Assembly: GCA_009746045.1 (NCBI GenBank)
Contig: RPFO01000348.1
Coordinates: 2,006,960-2,070,959, forward strand
Origin: Mesostigma viride
Taxonomy: Eukaryota; Streptophyta; Mesostigmatophyceae; Mesostigmatales; Mesostigmataceae
DNA length: 64,000 nt
Direction: 5' to 3'
Part shown: in pieces, positions 23,127-34,712 of the stretch
How the letters are laid out: each line of letters begins with the position of its first letter
Position numbering within the stretch: position 1 is the stretch's first letter
Program-made: the position numbers and the translations under genes
Notes under the pieces: generated by a model
Database searches by the model: none
The model's input: only the letters and a program-made list of their open reading frames with translations
Told to the model about the DNA's origin: nothing

Positions 23127-26100
23127 ATGGTTGCATTCATTGCGCTTGGGTTTGAATGCGGCAGTTCGTCCAATCCCGCGGCGTCAAGCGGCGTTACTGG
23201 TTGCTCGGCATTTCGCAAAAGTGACTGCAGCAGGCTACGAAAGAAAGCCCGAGACCTCACGCACACTAAGCCTGTTAAGGCTAGGACATTGGCGGTCTCG
23301 AACGTGATTAAAGAGCCAGGAAGAGCTCACCAACGCCGCTCGCCTCAGAGGCAGCAGATGTTCCAATCTCCCGAATTTCTGAAGTCTGTTCCTGGGGAGT
23401 TCAGGGTGAGTGCCGCAAAAAGTATTCTCGGATTGTATACAAGAAACAATGGAGGCATCGAATTCATGGCTGAGTGCAATTGGGCGAGGATTCCTAAGCT
23501 TGAGCTCCGTGGAAGCGAAAACAGGCGTGCCAGGCATGCTATACTTTTCGGCATGCTTTTGCAGAATGCACATAAACTCATATCACACAGATGCAAGCAG
23601 AGAGAGAAAGACTGAAACAAATAGCTGTAAGTTCACAGACATTTCTGTACTTGAAAAGGCGCACGGCCCCCCTGTACCCCCATTCCCCCAATAACCGATT
23701 CCCCCCTTCTTCATCCCCCCTCTGCCCCCCCTTCCTTCCAGCAACTCATAAACTCTTGTAAGTATATCCGTCCAGCAATTCATGTAAGCATATACATCCA
23801 GCAATTCATGTAGGCATATACATCCAGCAATTTGTGTAAGTATATACATCCAGCATTTCGTGTAAGTATATACATCCAGCATTTCGTGTAAGCATATACA
23901 TCCAGCATTTCGTGTAAGTATATATATCCAGCATTTCGTGTAAGTATATACATCGAGCATTTCGTGTAAGTATATACATCCAGCATTTCGTGTAAGTAAT
24001 GAATTTGTTATTATTCCCCACGCCCACGTTCTTCCCCCACTTCCTTCTGCCTATCTCCCCCCACTTCCTGACCCCCCAAAGCCCCCTTCCCCCCCCCCCC
24101 CCCCCCGCCCCCCCCTGCTCGCGCCCCTGCAGGTGTTTGCGGTGTCGGATGTGCACACCGACTACAAGGAGAACCTGGAATGGGTGGAGCAGCTGTCCAA
24201 CACCGGTGTGTTTGTGAAGCTGATCTGTTGATGGCATTGTGGTTAGGCCACTATAGGATATGTGGGTGCGTGTGCGTGTGTGCATGTGCGTGTGCATGTG
24301 TGTGCGTGTGTGTGTGTGCGTTGGGGGGTGGGGGGGTGGGGGGGACCTCTATGCCCCGGGAGCAGTGGTCCAATAGACATGGTTTCGACATGGTTTCGAT
24401 GGACGTACACTAGGGATGACGCTGTGTCTGCGTCCCCAGGCCATCGGTGGGGCACCGGTTTGCCAGCATCTAGCGCGTTGGAGATCATTGGCATGCGGGT
24501 GGGGCAGCCTCTTGCAAGTATGTGGCGAACCCCTTGAAGACCCTGCACAAAGTAATGCGTACATTTGTGCCAGGCGCATGCCACGTGGGCGTCTGACAGG
24601 CGGCGTGCCACTTGACAGATGGACTGTCTTAGGGCGTTGTTTGCCAATTGAGGGGGTTTCACCTAGCTTCCAGCGTGCGACCCCGATATGCCGTCGTAGG
24701 AGTCGATCAGACAGATGTGCCCGGGCTATGTCAGCTGCTTCACGGCCTCATCCGGACCGTCCGAATTCCCCCCCCCCCCCTTCTTAAGCAGCCGCATCGG
24801 GCCATGAGCAGGGTTGAACAAATGCATTGGTGGAAGTAGTGCAGGTACACCACCAGGAGGAACTCATGTAATCTTATTCTTAATATTTCATTTTACTATC
24901 TAATTATTTTCTTTGTTCTCTTAGTTAATCATCAACGGGAAAGGAGAGGCACGGGATGTGACACATGCTTCCCAGTCCATCGCATCCAACTGGCGTAAAG
25001 GAGAGGCTACACAGTGATACGAGAGGCACGGAAGCATGTGGCGGGGGGGGGGGGGGGGGGGGGGGGGGGGAAGGTGCAGAAAACAGTAGAGCTTGACGGG
25101 GAGTTGCGACGACTCGTTCTACTGGCTGCCGCACCTGCCGCCTATTCTGGCATGCCTTCCCATCGTTATTCCCTTGCCTGTAGCATCCTTCACTCGCCGA
25201 TGTGGCAACCCCCCTGTCCATGTGTGTCTGTGTGCCGGCTGCTCCTAAGCTCGCGCTTATGGGTGGCTTCTTATGTGATATCTCGTCATATCTCACCCTA
25301 AATAATATCTTGTCTTGTATGACTGTCCCACTTGGGTGATCACCGCACTGCCTTGGCTGCGGCCTTGTTGCATAACAACCGGCTCTCGTGCCTGTATTTG
25401 TGCCGCGTGAACGTTTCGCGTTCGTTTCGGTTGCCCGCGGCGGGGTTGCCCAGAGTACCAGAGCGATGTGATGATCGTTGCCGGCGACGTGTCGGACGAC
25501 CTGGAGATCTTGCGGTGTGTTGCGTTGGCCACCGCCGGAGATGCGTGACGGATGGTGCACGCTCTGGCCACGAAACGCCCTGCAATGCTTGAGCGAGCTG
25601 ATTGCAGCAGAGCTTACGGTGCAGGCGCATGTTGATTGTCGCTGTCCTCTGCCGACTTCGCTTTGTGGCCTTATTCTGTCCGCTGCCTTCCTTTTTCCTC
25701 TGCGTTTTTTTGTCCTCTGCTGGGCATTGCCCGGAACCCTAATGCTATTGCCTGACCGTACGCCCTTCATCATGACCTCTGGTGCGTTCTGCCCCGTCAC
25801 ACCCCAAACTTTTTCGTCTTCCCTCCTTTCGTCGGCCTCTGCGTTGCTCTGACCACTTCCTTGTTGCGCGATCTGCTTTCTTCTTTTCGTCCCTTCTGCT
25901 TTCTTCTCTCCTCTGCATCACTATGCCCTTTTTCTTGCTTTCTCATTATGCCTTCTTGATGCCTTCATTATGCCTTCACTATGCCTTCATGGTGCCTTCA
26001 CTGTGCCTTTTTGATGCCTTCATGATGCCCTCACTGTGCCTTCACTATGCCTTCATGGTGCCTTCACTGTGCCTTCACTGTGCCTTCATTATGCCTTCAC

Positions 26101-29100
26101 TATGCCTTCATGATGCCTTCACCGTGCCTGCATTTATGCCTTCACTGTGCCTTCACTGCGCCTTCATTATGCCATCATTTTGCCTTTATCATGCATTCAT
26201 TATGGCTTCATGATGCCTTCATTATGCCTCCTTTCACCCCTCCCTCGCTCTCTCGTCTGCCTCGATTTTCATTGCCCACCTTCTCCCGGCCACCCCAGCA
26301 CCACGCTGGCCCACTTTAAGTCCAAGTTCCTCCGCGTCTTCTTCACGCCCGGCAATCATGACATCTGGTGCCGCAACTCGTGCAATGGGAAGGAGTCACT
26401 CACAAAGTTGCGCCAGATACTGGACATGTGCGAGGAGGTCGGCGTCAGCTGCCGGCCCGAACGCATTCGGGACATTTGCGTGGTCCCTATTCTGGGGTGG
26501 TACCATGAGGTAGGGAAGAGGAGTGGTGGCATGAGGTAGGGAAGAGGAGTGGTGGCATGAGGAGAGGGAAGAGGAGTGGTGGCATGAGGTGAGGGAAGAG
26601 GAGTGGTGGCATGAGGTGAGGGAAGAGGAGTGGTGGCATGAGGTGAGGGAAGAGGAGTGGTGGCATGAGGTGAGGGAAGAGGAGTGGTGGCATGAGGTGA
26701 GGGAAGAGGAGTGGTGGCATGGGGTGAGGGAAGAGGAGTGGATGGGCGTATGTGGGAGCACATTTGGGACATCTGCGTGGCGCCGGTACTGTGGTGGTAC
26801 CATGAGGTAGATAGGGGTAGATACGAGGTAGTATGATATAAGAGATAATATGAGATAACAGGGGCATATTGGAGTACATAAGGGGTAGGTAGGACTTGCT
26901 TATCTCGGATGCGCGGGGGTGCAGGGGGCGCTCCAGGGGCTGGCAGTGTGGGGTGAGGGATACCTCGTGGGATGGATACCTAGTAGGGCATAGCGGACAC
27001 ATGGCCCTACGGGGTCTACTAAGCTGGTGCCGCTGCATGTGCAATTGGGGGGCAACCGCTTGTCGAGGGTGTCGGGGTGCTGCTAACTGAATGGTGCTCG
27101 AATCGCCGTTGCTCTATGTACAAGTCGCCGTTGCTCTATGTACATGTCGCCGTTGCTCTATGTACATGTCGCCGTTGCTCTATGTACATGTCGCCGTTGC
27201 TCTATGTACATGTCGCCGTTGCTCTATGTACATGTCGCCGTTGCTCTATGTACAAGTCGCCGTTGCTCTATGTACAAGTCGCCGTTGCTCTATGTACAAG
27301 TCGCCGTTGCTCTATGTACAAGTCGCCGTTGCTCTATGTACAAGTCGCCGTTGCTCTATGTACAAGTCGCCGTTGCTCTATGTACAAGTCGCCGTTGCTC
27401 TATGTATTAGTCGCCGTTGCTCTATGTACAAGTCGCCGTTGCTCTATGTACATGTTGCCGTTGCTCTATGTACAAGTCGCTTCGTCAGAGTCCCAGGCCA
27501 CCAGTCCTTTTCATGCCTTTGTGAAATTGCCTTCGTTTGGATGTTGCCCTCTCATTTTGTTTGTTGTTTTCTGCATGGGGTTCATTGGCTGTGGTGGTTG
27601 TCGGTGGTGGTTGTTGGAGGTGGCTGTCTGACGTGGTTGTCGATGGCGGTTGCCCCTTTCATGCCTCAAGCACACTCCCCATGCTCACCCTTTTCTTCTT
27701 GCCATGGCCGGCTCACACCTTGCGATTGCATCAGAGCTGGGATCGGCCATTCATTCTATTCTATTCATGTCGTGCTTCTTGCCACCCGCTCGTTGCTTCT
27801 TGCTTCTTGCCACCCGCTCCTTGCTTGTTGCTTCTTGCCGCCCACTCGTTGCTTCTTGTTGCGGTCAAATGCCGGATGGTTGCGTCAGAGCTGGGACCGC
27901 GAACGAGACATCGAAGGGTACAACATCCCCTCCGTCAATAAGGTATGACCTGTCCCTATTTGTCCAAAAGAGCTCGTCACTGGAGGCCTCTTGCTGCCAT
28001 TTTCTGTATGCTTATCGTTGTACGCTTGGATGTACGGGACCTCAACAAGGTATGCCCGGTGCAAGAGCTTGAATCCACGGATGTGCTTGAAGCCATCCGT
28101 TCTAGTACTCTTGTTTCATGGGGGTCATGGCTGCCGAAGAAGGTGTAGGCAGTTGTTTTGTACGGCATGGCGCGGCGGTCCGCAATGCCTGTGGGTGCTT
28201 TAGAACGATAGTGAGGACCTGCACATGTCTGTACGTGCTGCATCTCCGCCATTTGCATTTTCCTGTTAACACATCTAGAATATATCAGCCCCCTCGCTGG
28301 CCCCCCACCTTGGTCTTCATGGACTACAAGCGTACCCATGTGCTGTGTCCTGGCTACTCATTATGCGCCAGGTCCTCATGGACTACAAGCTGTGCCAGTT
28401 CCCCGAGGACCTCCCCAATGGCTCGGAGCAGCTGGCCGCATACTTTGACGGAATGAACGACGACGTGCTGGCCAACATTCGTGAGCTCAAGGATGGCTGC
28501 TCGGTGCTCGTTACTTTCTCGCATTTCCTGCCCAGGTAAGGGCAGCTGCTCGGTAATGCTCCCCTTCTCCCATTTCCTGCCCCGGTGGGTCCCTGGTCAC
28601 GCCCACAGACGAGCGACATGGTCAACCGCGGATTGGACTCCATGGCTCACCACCATTATCGCGCCAACTCCATTATTATGCCAAGTACACTATTGTGCCA
28701 ACGAATCTAAGTATCACCACTATGAAACGGCACACGCAGCACAACTACCGCTTCGCAAGGCAACCTTTTTTGAAAATGTTTAAGCATGCCATAGTGAACT
28801 ATGTCATGGACAGTTACGACAGCATAGTGAGGATATACGGTGAGGATGACCCGCCATCATCGTCTCCTTGTGGCGATCGCTGGCACTGCTCTGTCATGTA
28901 TGGCGTGGTCGGGAGCTCCCTGTCTGGCAGCGGTGTGCTGATGGCAGGCCACCCCATCCCCATCCCAACTCCCATCCCGATACCACCCACCGCAGGCATA
29001 GCCACCCACCCTCATCTTCCTCCTGGGAATGCCCTCAGCAACGACCATGGCTCTCCCCCTCGCGGCTCCTGGCCTCCCGTGCTAATCTATTTATATATGT

Positions 29101-30728
29101 GGTCCGCCACCCTCTGCTTTCTCTGCCAGGGGTTTTCCAGGCTGATGTCATTGCGCGGTTCGCCCACGCCAATGTTATCGGCACCCTTGTGCCTTCCCGC
29201 TCATCCACCTTCTGCTTTCTCTGCCAGATTGCCCCTACCAGGCCTTTTTGCTGTGGAGTGCTGGGACTTGGTACTTTGGCGTGCTGTTTTAAACGCTGTC
29301 GGGTGGATTGTACTCGGGTTGTTTTCCAGGTGGCTCGTTTTGACCCGTTGATGTGAGGCTGACGCACCCTTTTTTCCCCTTCATGCGCGTGTGCCGGTGC
29401 CATTCCCCACCTCGTCCCGCCCCACGGCAACCTGCCCCACGGCAGGCAGGACCTGCTCCCCGAGAAGCGCATGCTCTTCTTCCCGAATCTCGCCAAAGCG
29501 GTCGGGTCCGACTTCATCGAGCGACGCATACGCGCCATCCACCCTGCAGGGGGGCCGGACCGTACAGGGGCATTGAACGGGGCGGCCCGGCCGCTGTCGG
29601 CACATATATTCGGGCACACGCACTTCGGCTGGGATTCGATAATTGATGGTATCCGGTGGGTGTCGAACCTGTCCTCAGTTGTCGAGGAGCATGGCAACAA
29701 TTTTCCGTTTGGCCATCAGCTCGGTCGCTTTGGTTTTCTCGTTTTCGATCGGCAGATTTTGGTGGTGTGGGGAGCGAACAGTGTAGACATGCATCAGGTG
29801 ATGATTCTAGACACGCCACAGTTACGCCACTGCCACGGCACAGCCATGCCACCTCCACTCCACAGCCATGCCACAGCCACGCCACAGCCACGCCACAGCC
29901 TGCACACATCATAGCCACGTCATAGCCTTCATGTCATGGCCTACACGTAATAGCCACGTAGATTACAGGCCCTGGAAGATGACAAGGCAGGAGGTCGTAC
30001 AGGCTGCCTGGATCAGCTTTCTTCCTATTTCTGTGCCCTTCCTCCCTGATTCTGTGCCTTTCCTCCCTATTTCTGTGCCAATCTCCCTTCCCTTTCTGTG
30101 CCCCCCCTTTACTACAAGCGAGATCAGAAAGTTTTAGCATCGTGGGGGATTCCCTTGTATTTTCTTTTCTCTTTCCTAATTTCTTGATCCTACATGGTCG
30201 TGCCTGTGCGTTGGATGGGCACTTACTTGCATTAGATGCACCCTGCCTGCCAAGGAAAATTGTGCAGGTTATTCTGACCTGGAGTTGATAACCCCGCATA
30301 GCACACAAGCATGTGAGGATAGCCTCGGAGCAGAGGCACATGCCCTAACCCTCATGTAATAGCACACAAGCATGTGAGGATAGCCTCGGAGCAGAGGCAC
30401 ATGCCCTAACTAACCCACATGTAATGTCTGCTTGTGGCGACGCCCTGTCATGCCCGTGGGCAAGAACCTTCTTCCCTTGGTGTCGAGCAGGTACATCCAG
30501 GCGCCCCTGGCATATCCCAGGGAGCGGAAGCGGAACATGAATGGCGGGCTGGAATGGCTGCCTGTGTGCATATATAATTCCGCCCACCCGGGCACGCTGT
30601 GCGAGGGCCCTCTGCCATGTCATTGGTCGCAGTACTACGACAGGTTCAAGAGGGACCCTGAGAACACCCAGCTGGAGCACTGGGTCGAGCACATGTACAA
30701 GAAGCATCCTGCAGAAGCCCAGGCATGA
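23127..30728 (+). CDS. Calcineurin-like metallophosphoesterase (complete gene, 8 exons)
   Basis: Exons 23127-23405, 24133-24205, 25454-25514, 26299-26509, 27889-27942, 28372-28535, 29446-29655 and 30491-30728 (TGA). All junctions are GT-AG, the phases agree, and the product is 429 residues. The metal-binding motifs of the superfamily are all present in order: SDVH (98-101), GDV (128-130), GNHD (156-159), a lone His in TFSHFLPR (277) and GHTH (337-340). The rest follows the plant cytosol/plastid-type calcineurin-like phosphoesterases (VLVTFSHFLPR, EKRMLFFPN, QAPLAYPRERKRNMNGG). It should hydrolyse phosphomono- or diesters with a dinuclear metal centre. The substrate is unknown. The 93-residue N-terminal exon is rich in Ser, Arg and Lys and poor in acidic residues, which could be an organelle transit peptide (inference). 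ATG 23127 was chosen because the longer frame begins at a TTG. Confidence 0.9.
23756..23998 (+). repeat. 26-bp minisatellite carrying splice-donor consensus
   Basis: Nine to ten units of CATTTCGTGTAAGTATATAC plus ATCCAG in intron 1. Every complete unit contains GTAAGTAT, a perfect 5' splice-site match, and ends in CAG. Confidence 0.85.
24000..24132 (+). repeat. C-rich pyrimidine tract before the exon 2 acceptor
   Basis: C runs up to 16 and C/T-rich sequence lead into CCCCTGCAG. Extended polypyrimidine tract. Confidence 0.7.
25045..25071. repeat. Poly-G run
   Basis: About 27 consecutive G in intron 2 of the metallophosphoesterase gene. Confidence 0.9.
25920..26235 (+). repeat. 11-12-bp TGCCTTCA array in intron 3
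   Basis: More than 20 copies of TGCCTTCA followed by CTG, TTA, TGG or TGA. Pyrimidine-rich on the sense strand and located shortly before the exon 4 acceptor. Confidence 0.85.
26510..26812 (+). repeat. 26-bp array seeded by the exon 4 donor, plus second exon-edge copy
   Basis: The exon ends TGGTACCATGAG followed by GTAGGG. The intron continues as nine copies of GGTGGCATGAGGTGAGGGAA plus GAGGAGT, so each unit repeats the exon/donor boundary. At 26764-26812 a longer decayed copy of the last 45 exon bases follows (GGGACATCTGCGTGGCGCC and GGTGGTACCATGAGGTAG). Confidence 0.9.
27098..27480. repeat. 21-bp minisatellite, about 18 copies
   Basis: Unit GTCGCCGTTGCTCTATGTAC plus A; the base after GTACA is T, giving ACAT, in early copies and A, giving ACAA, in later ones. 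Period 21 keeps all forward frames open. One frame runs on into exon 5. Confidence 0.95.
27723..27746 (+). repeat. Copy of the exon 5 acceptor and first codons
   Basis: GCATCAGAGCTGGGATCGG here matches GCGTCAGAGCTGGGACCGC at the true exon 5 start (27880-27900). Confidence 0.7.
28309..28331 (+). repeat. Copy of the exon 6 start
   Basis: GGTCTTCATGGACTACAAGC lies 61 bases upstream of the genuine GGTCCTCATGGACTACAAGC. Confidence 0.8.
28536..28592 (+). repeat. Copy of the exon 6 3' edge with donor
   Basis: The exon ends GCTGCTCGGTGCTC...CATTTCCTGCCCAG/GTAAGG. Directly after the donor comes GCTGCTCGGTAATGCTCC...CATTTCCTGCCCCG/GTGGGT. Confidence 0.85.
29100..29235 (+). repeat. Duplicated acceptor-like block
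   Basis: CCACCCTCTGCTTTCTCTGC plus CAGG at 29106 recurs as CCACCTTCTGCTTTCTCTGC plus CAG at 29206. Both look like 3' splice sites, though the real acceptor is at 29445. Confidence 0.65.
29815..29945. repeat. CACGCCACAGCCA array in intron 7
   Basis: About ten irregular units of GCCACAGCCACGCCACAGCC after the exon 7 donor. Confidence 0.75.
30297..30420. repeat. Tandem duplication of about 60 bp
   Basis: The block starting TAGCACACAAGCATGTGAGG and ending ATGCCCTAAC occurs twice, nearly identically, just before the exon 8 acceptor. Confidence 0.9.
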
Positions 30729-31700
30729 CTGATGAGACTAGTATGTGGGCAGATGTGGACTTGCATGAATCGGTGGACTTGCACTTTTTTTTTGCCACAG
30801 GTGCAACACCTGCAAGGGATTCTCGCATGCACTGCCTTGCCGGCATACGTGGATGGTTGCCATAAATTAGCATATGTGAAGGGCTAGGAATCAGGAATGG
30901 TATGCGGTACAGGAAACTCGGTCGTCGATGGCATGCTGTCTGTGGCAACCATATGTCATGTATGCTTTGTTTGTATTTATTTATTTTCAATGCAGAGTCT
31001 AAGATGCAGGTATGTATGAACAACTCTCAGACAACTAACCTAACTAGTCCTTCCACGGCGTTGGATCGCCATGCGTCCAGGCATAGTTGTCTCACTTAAC
31101 AAGAGTATATGACAACGACCCCCCTCCAGTGGGGAAGCCGCGTGCATGTTTGCACACGTGGGAAGCATGCTAGACAAGACCCCTAGGGTTGCGGGCACCA
31201 TAGATATAGGGCTATTGGAGCTGCTTCCGAAGTCTTGGGTCGCTTGTGAGCGTCGTTCTCGGCGGCGACTGTGTCGTTGGCAATTTTGTTTTAGGCCATT
31301 TTGGCATCAAGAGATTCGGCGACAGGAGCTGAAGACGATGCGGGGGCCTCCACCATACCTACGTTCAATAGCACCTAGACGATGTCAGACGATGGCAGGG
31401 GCGCAGGCGCACTGATCACGTGCGTGGTGCCGCCATAACGTGCTGAAAAATAGCGAGATCTGCTGGGCAGGCCGATGCTCTGGACCATGGGGCAGCCTTA
31501 CTGCATCCACTACATGAGTCAGCCATGCTTTTGCCCATGCAGAGAGCCACGTTCTCTGCTGAGACGTCATCATGCCCAAGCCGTTGCCTAGCCATGATCC
31601 CATGTCCGCAACTTGGCACAGCTGCTGGAATACATGGTGGTGCATGCAGGTGCACCTCAATTGTGCACCCCGAGTACGTGGCAGTTTACACCCACCACCT
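30729..31700. other. Downstream intergenic region, no gene recognised
   Basis: It should contain the metallophosphoesterase 3' UTR. No coding similarity, array or terminal repeat was seen. Confidence 0.55.
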
Positions 31701-31816
31701 GCAGGTTAATTAATTAATTGAACTCGTGCTCCCGTTGGGGAGTCGATCACGGAGCACCGAAGTGCTTTTAATCCCTGCATGCATGTGCACAACAGGAAGA
31801 AAGGGCAGAGACCCCC
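31700..31816 (-). mobile_element. Dispersed family R, copy 1, 3' part (interrupted by insertion)
   Basis: The complement shows GGGTCTCTGCCCTTTCTTCC, GCACTTCGGTGC, a CTCCC/GGGAG stem and a TTAATTAATT tail. Its other end (complement of CTCCTTCATGCCAGAGGCAT) continues at 36429, on the far side of a 4.6-kb insertion. Confidence 0.75.
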
Positions 31817-32005
31817 TGTCGCCTACCGTGCAGAAGCCTCCCCCCTTGGCCCCATGCGCGGTCTAAATGCATATCCACTGCAATTACCATGCGGGCAAAG
31901 ACCAAATATAAATTCAGGGAACCAAATAACATGGCTCTATGCCTCCCTAGCATAGTCAAACAAGGTCAGCCAAGCTCTGAAGTAGGCCTCCCTTTTCATC
32001 ACAGC

Positions 32006-33415
32006 TGTCGCGTTTGCGTGCCATATCATCCTGGACTGGTCATTACCGCTACTTGGAATGCATCCACTATCAGCAGTAATCATGTGTGAGATATGCCACC
32101 TCCCCCCCCACTATTTAGCTCACAACAACGTGAGAGCAAAAAGTGAAAGAAAGGCATCTCACACTAAAGAAGGAAGCCCAAAGAGGGCGTCATTCCAGGC
32201 AGCAGCAAAAAGAAAAAAAAATCCAGCTGCTCCAAGATGCTTTTCCAGGATCAGCAACAACCTTAAAGGCTTAGCAATAACCCCTTCGATGGCTTTTTAC
32301 CGGGAAAAGCCTAACCTCTTCAGATGCTTTTGAAGGCTAAGCAATAACCTTTTCCTTGTGCTTCCCTGGGTGAAGCAGGAGGAACATCCAGGCTGGCCGG
32401 ACTGAACCCATCATGGGTTGTTCGTCCGTTTAAAATGAGAATGAAAGGTGCGGTCCTTTATGGCACCGCCACCTTCATGACAGGCAATCCGGCCCAACCA
32501 GCCGATTCTTGAGACCATGCTTTATCATTAAAGCAACCAAAAGACATTTCAATTCCAATGAGATACATGACGAATTACAAAGAGTGTCGAGTTGTAATGT
32601 TGTAGTTATAAGAGCAGCTGTGAGGTCCCTTGGTTGACGCCACTGCAGGCCCCTTGTGGCGGCAGTGCGCGTGTGTTCCCGACCTAGTTCCTACTGGCAT
32701 TCTTGCCAACGACGACCAGGGTGCCCGAAGGCCCTGTCCCTTGTCTCGTTCTCAGTCTTACACACATTCTTAACAAAACCAATACATTGTCATATCCGTC
32801 AGTCCATCCTCATGGCAACTGACTGCATGCAACCACTCACGGGGGCTGCTCCGGGCTGCTCGAACTATTTCACCCCATGAAGACAACAAACCAGTTGTGA
32901 GGGAGAGTAACGGACGAACAACGACCACCATGGTTCGTTGCTCATCCTTCTATACTGCTCAAAGCTCAAGCCTGGCGGCTGGCGCCACTAGCGCCACTTT
33001 AGACATCAGCCAATCATAACATTGTCTAATTTCCGACAAGCTAAACTTCAAGCTTTATCTGTCAAGCGAACACAAATATACAAGGGCAAATCTGTCGGCT
33101 ATGCCAGGCACCGCCTGGGGCTTCCTTGCATTTGTGTCTGGTGTCCCACGTTGAAATCCTGAAATTGCACATCTGCTCAGTGCCTCGCCGGCTTGCTGCG
33201 TACCAGCATTCGGCAAACTGCCCTTGTGACGAATGTCAGTGAAATTCAGGTCCGCCCAAAAGTTCCGTCAGCAAATTCAGCAGACTTGGCGCGTGAGTAC
33301 AATTGAGATCCGCGGCGTCAGTACCGGGCCGCGGTATAGCAACCCGCACAAGGCTGCGGACGTCAGAATTACGCTAAAATCTGAATTGCGGACGTGATAG
33401 ATCACGGACGCGACA
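32006..33415. mobile_element. Element X, 1.4 kb, ends TGTCGC/GCGACA
   Basis: Begins TGTCGCGTTTGCGTGCC and ends ATCACGGACGCGACA. Its first 100 bases recur directly after its end (33418-33513). It carries an internal inverted-repeat module at 32416-32930. No long frame with recognisable similarity. Confidence 0.6.
32416..32930. repeat. Inverted-repeat module inside X
   Basis: Bounded by GTTGTTCGTCCGTT on the left and its exact complement AACGGACGAACAAC on the right, about 510 bp apart. No coding sequence. Confidence 0.7.
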
Positions 33416-33513
33416 GCTGTCGCGTTTGCGTGCCATATCATCCTGGACTGGTCATTACCGCTACTTGGAATGCATCCACTATCAGCAGTACTCATGTGTG
33501 AGATATGCCACCT

Positions 33514-34710
33514 TACGGAAGATGATGTGTGGGCTCTGCCCCACTGGCAGCCACCCGTTGCAAGAGCAGTTCCTACCGACCTTTATGACATAACGCTTAA
33601 CAAGATTTTGTTATTCACAAATAAAATTGAGAATACATTTTAGCCGAAACCAATGTTCATCAACAAGAAAGACTGGCTAATTCCAGCCCCTGGCCTGCCT
33701 AGCTTCGAGCAAACAAGTCCGGCATGTCCAATACCATGAACATCCGCTACCCGCTCTCCTTACGGAAGTTGGCCTTGTCCGGATGTATGCCAACACCCAG
33801 CCAACCGCTCTCACCCTAAGCTACCGACAGTGCCCAGGCGAATCTACCATACTGGCAGTCCCTGCGACGACTGTCCTCGAGACAAATCCAAAAAGGCTTA
33901 ACTTGTATGCCTATCTCGCCTCGACCCATGAAAACAATCTCGCAACCATCACGGAGGTTGCGGCCGGGTTGTTCTACTAGTTAATCACATGAAGACAACT
34001 GCGTCGTTGTGAAGTGAAAACTGAACGAACAACGACCACAATGGCCGACTGTTCATCCTTTTAACCTGCGCAAGCTAACCTTTCCAACATGACATCAGCC
34101 AGTGACGACCAAAATACGCTGAACAAGGTGCCGCAAATCTAGCATGCGCTTTTTAACGTTAGATCAGGTGCTTGCCTGACACAAACCAAATCTCATGAAC
34201 AAATCTGTCCAAGCACAAGCTAAACAACTTGTAGATATTTTGCAACACTAAAAAGCGCTGCCGCAATCAGAAATTAACCAGGCGAAATTGCCGGCCATCT
34301 CAGGCACCGCTGCTCAAAGCGTGCTGACCGTTCGCGACGTTTCACGTGTAGCCCTGGTCGTTCTCCACAAAGTCTGGTGTCCCTCGCTGTAGTCCTGGCA
34401 GAGCACGTGATCACTGGGCCGGCAGCCAGCCCAACATGCCTGGCCTGCCTTAGTGGCGCGCGCCAGCGCCTGGACTGCCCTGGTGACGACCGGTAGCCCA
34501 AATCCCCCCTTAGCCCACTGCCGCAATGCGAACGCACTCGCACTTGGACGAATTCAGAAGATCCGCCGACGATTCAGCGGACGCGTGATTCCGCGGCGCG
34601 GCGCCAAGACAAAGCGGTAAAGTAAACCGCATAGGTTCCACGGACGTAAAAGTCACGTCACAATAGTTTACCCGCGCGTAATTAAGAACGTAATGGACCG
34701 GCACGCGACA
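33514..34710. repeat. Y-element right part, first copy
   Basis: Near-identical (one indel seen, near 34523/36241) to 35233-36428 over about 1.19 kb. Left end is truncated at the join with the X fragment. Confidence 0.92.
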
Positions 34711-34712
34711 GC

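Noticed and set aside
23756-23998. CRISPR-like array
   Set aside because: Units are contiguous with no unique spacers, and the host is eukaryotic.
27077-27948. 184- and 285-residue repetitive open frames
   Set aside because: A 21-bp array keeps all forward frames open. There is no start context and the region lies in an intron of the metallophosphoesterase gene.
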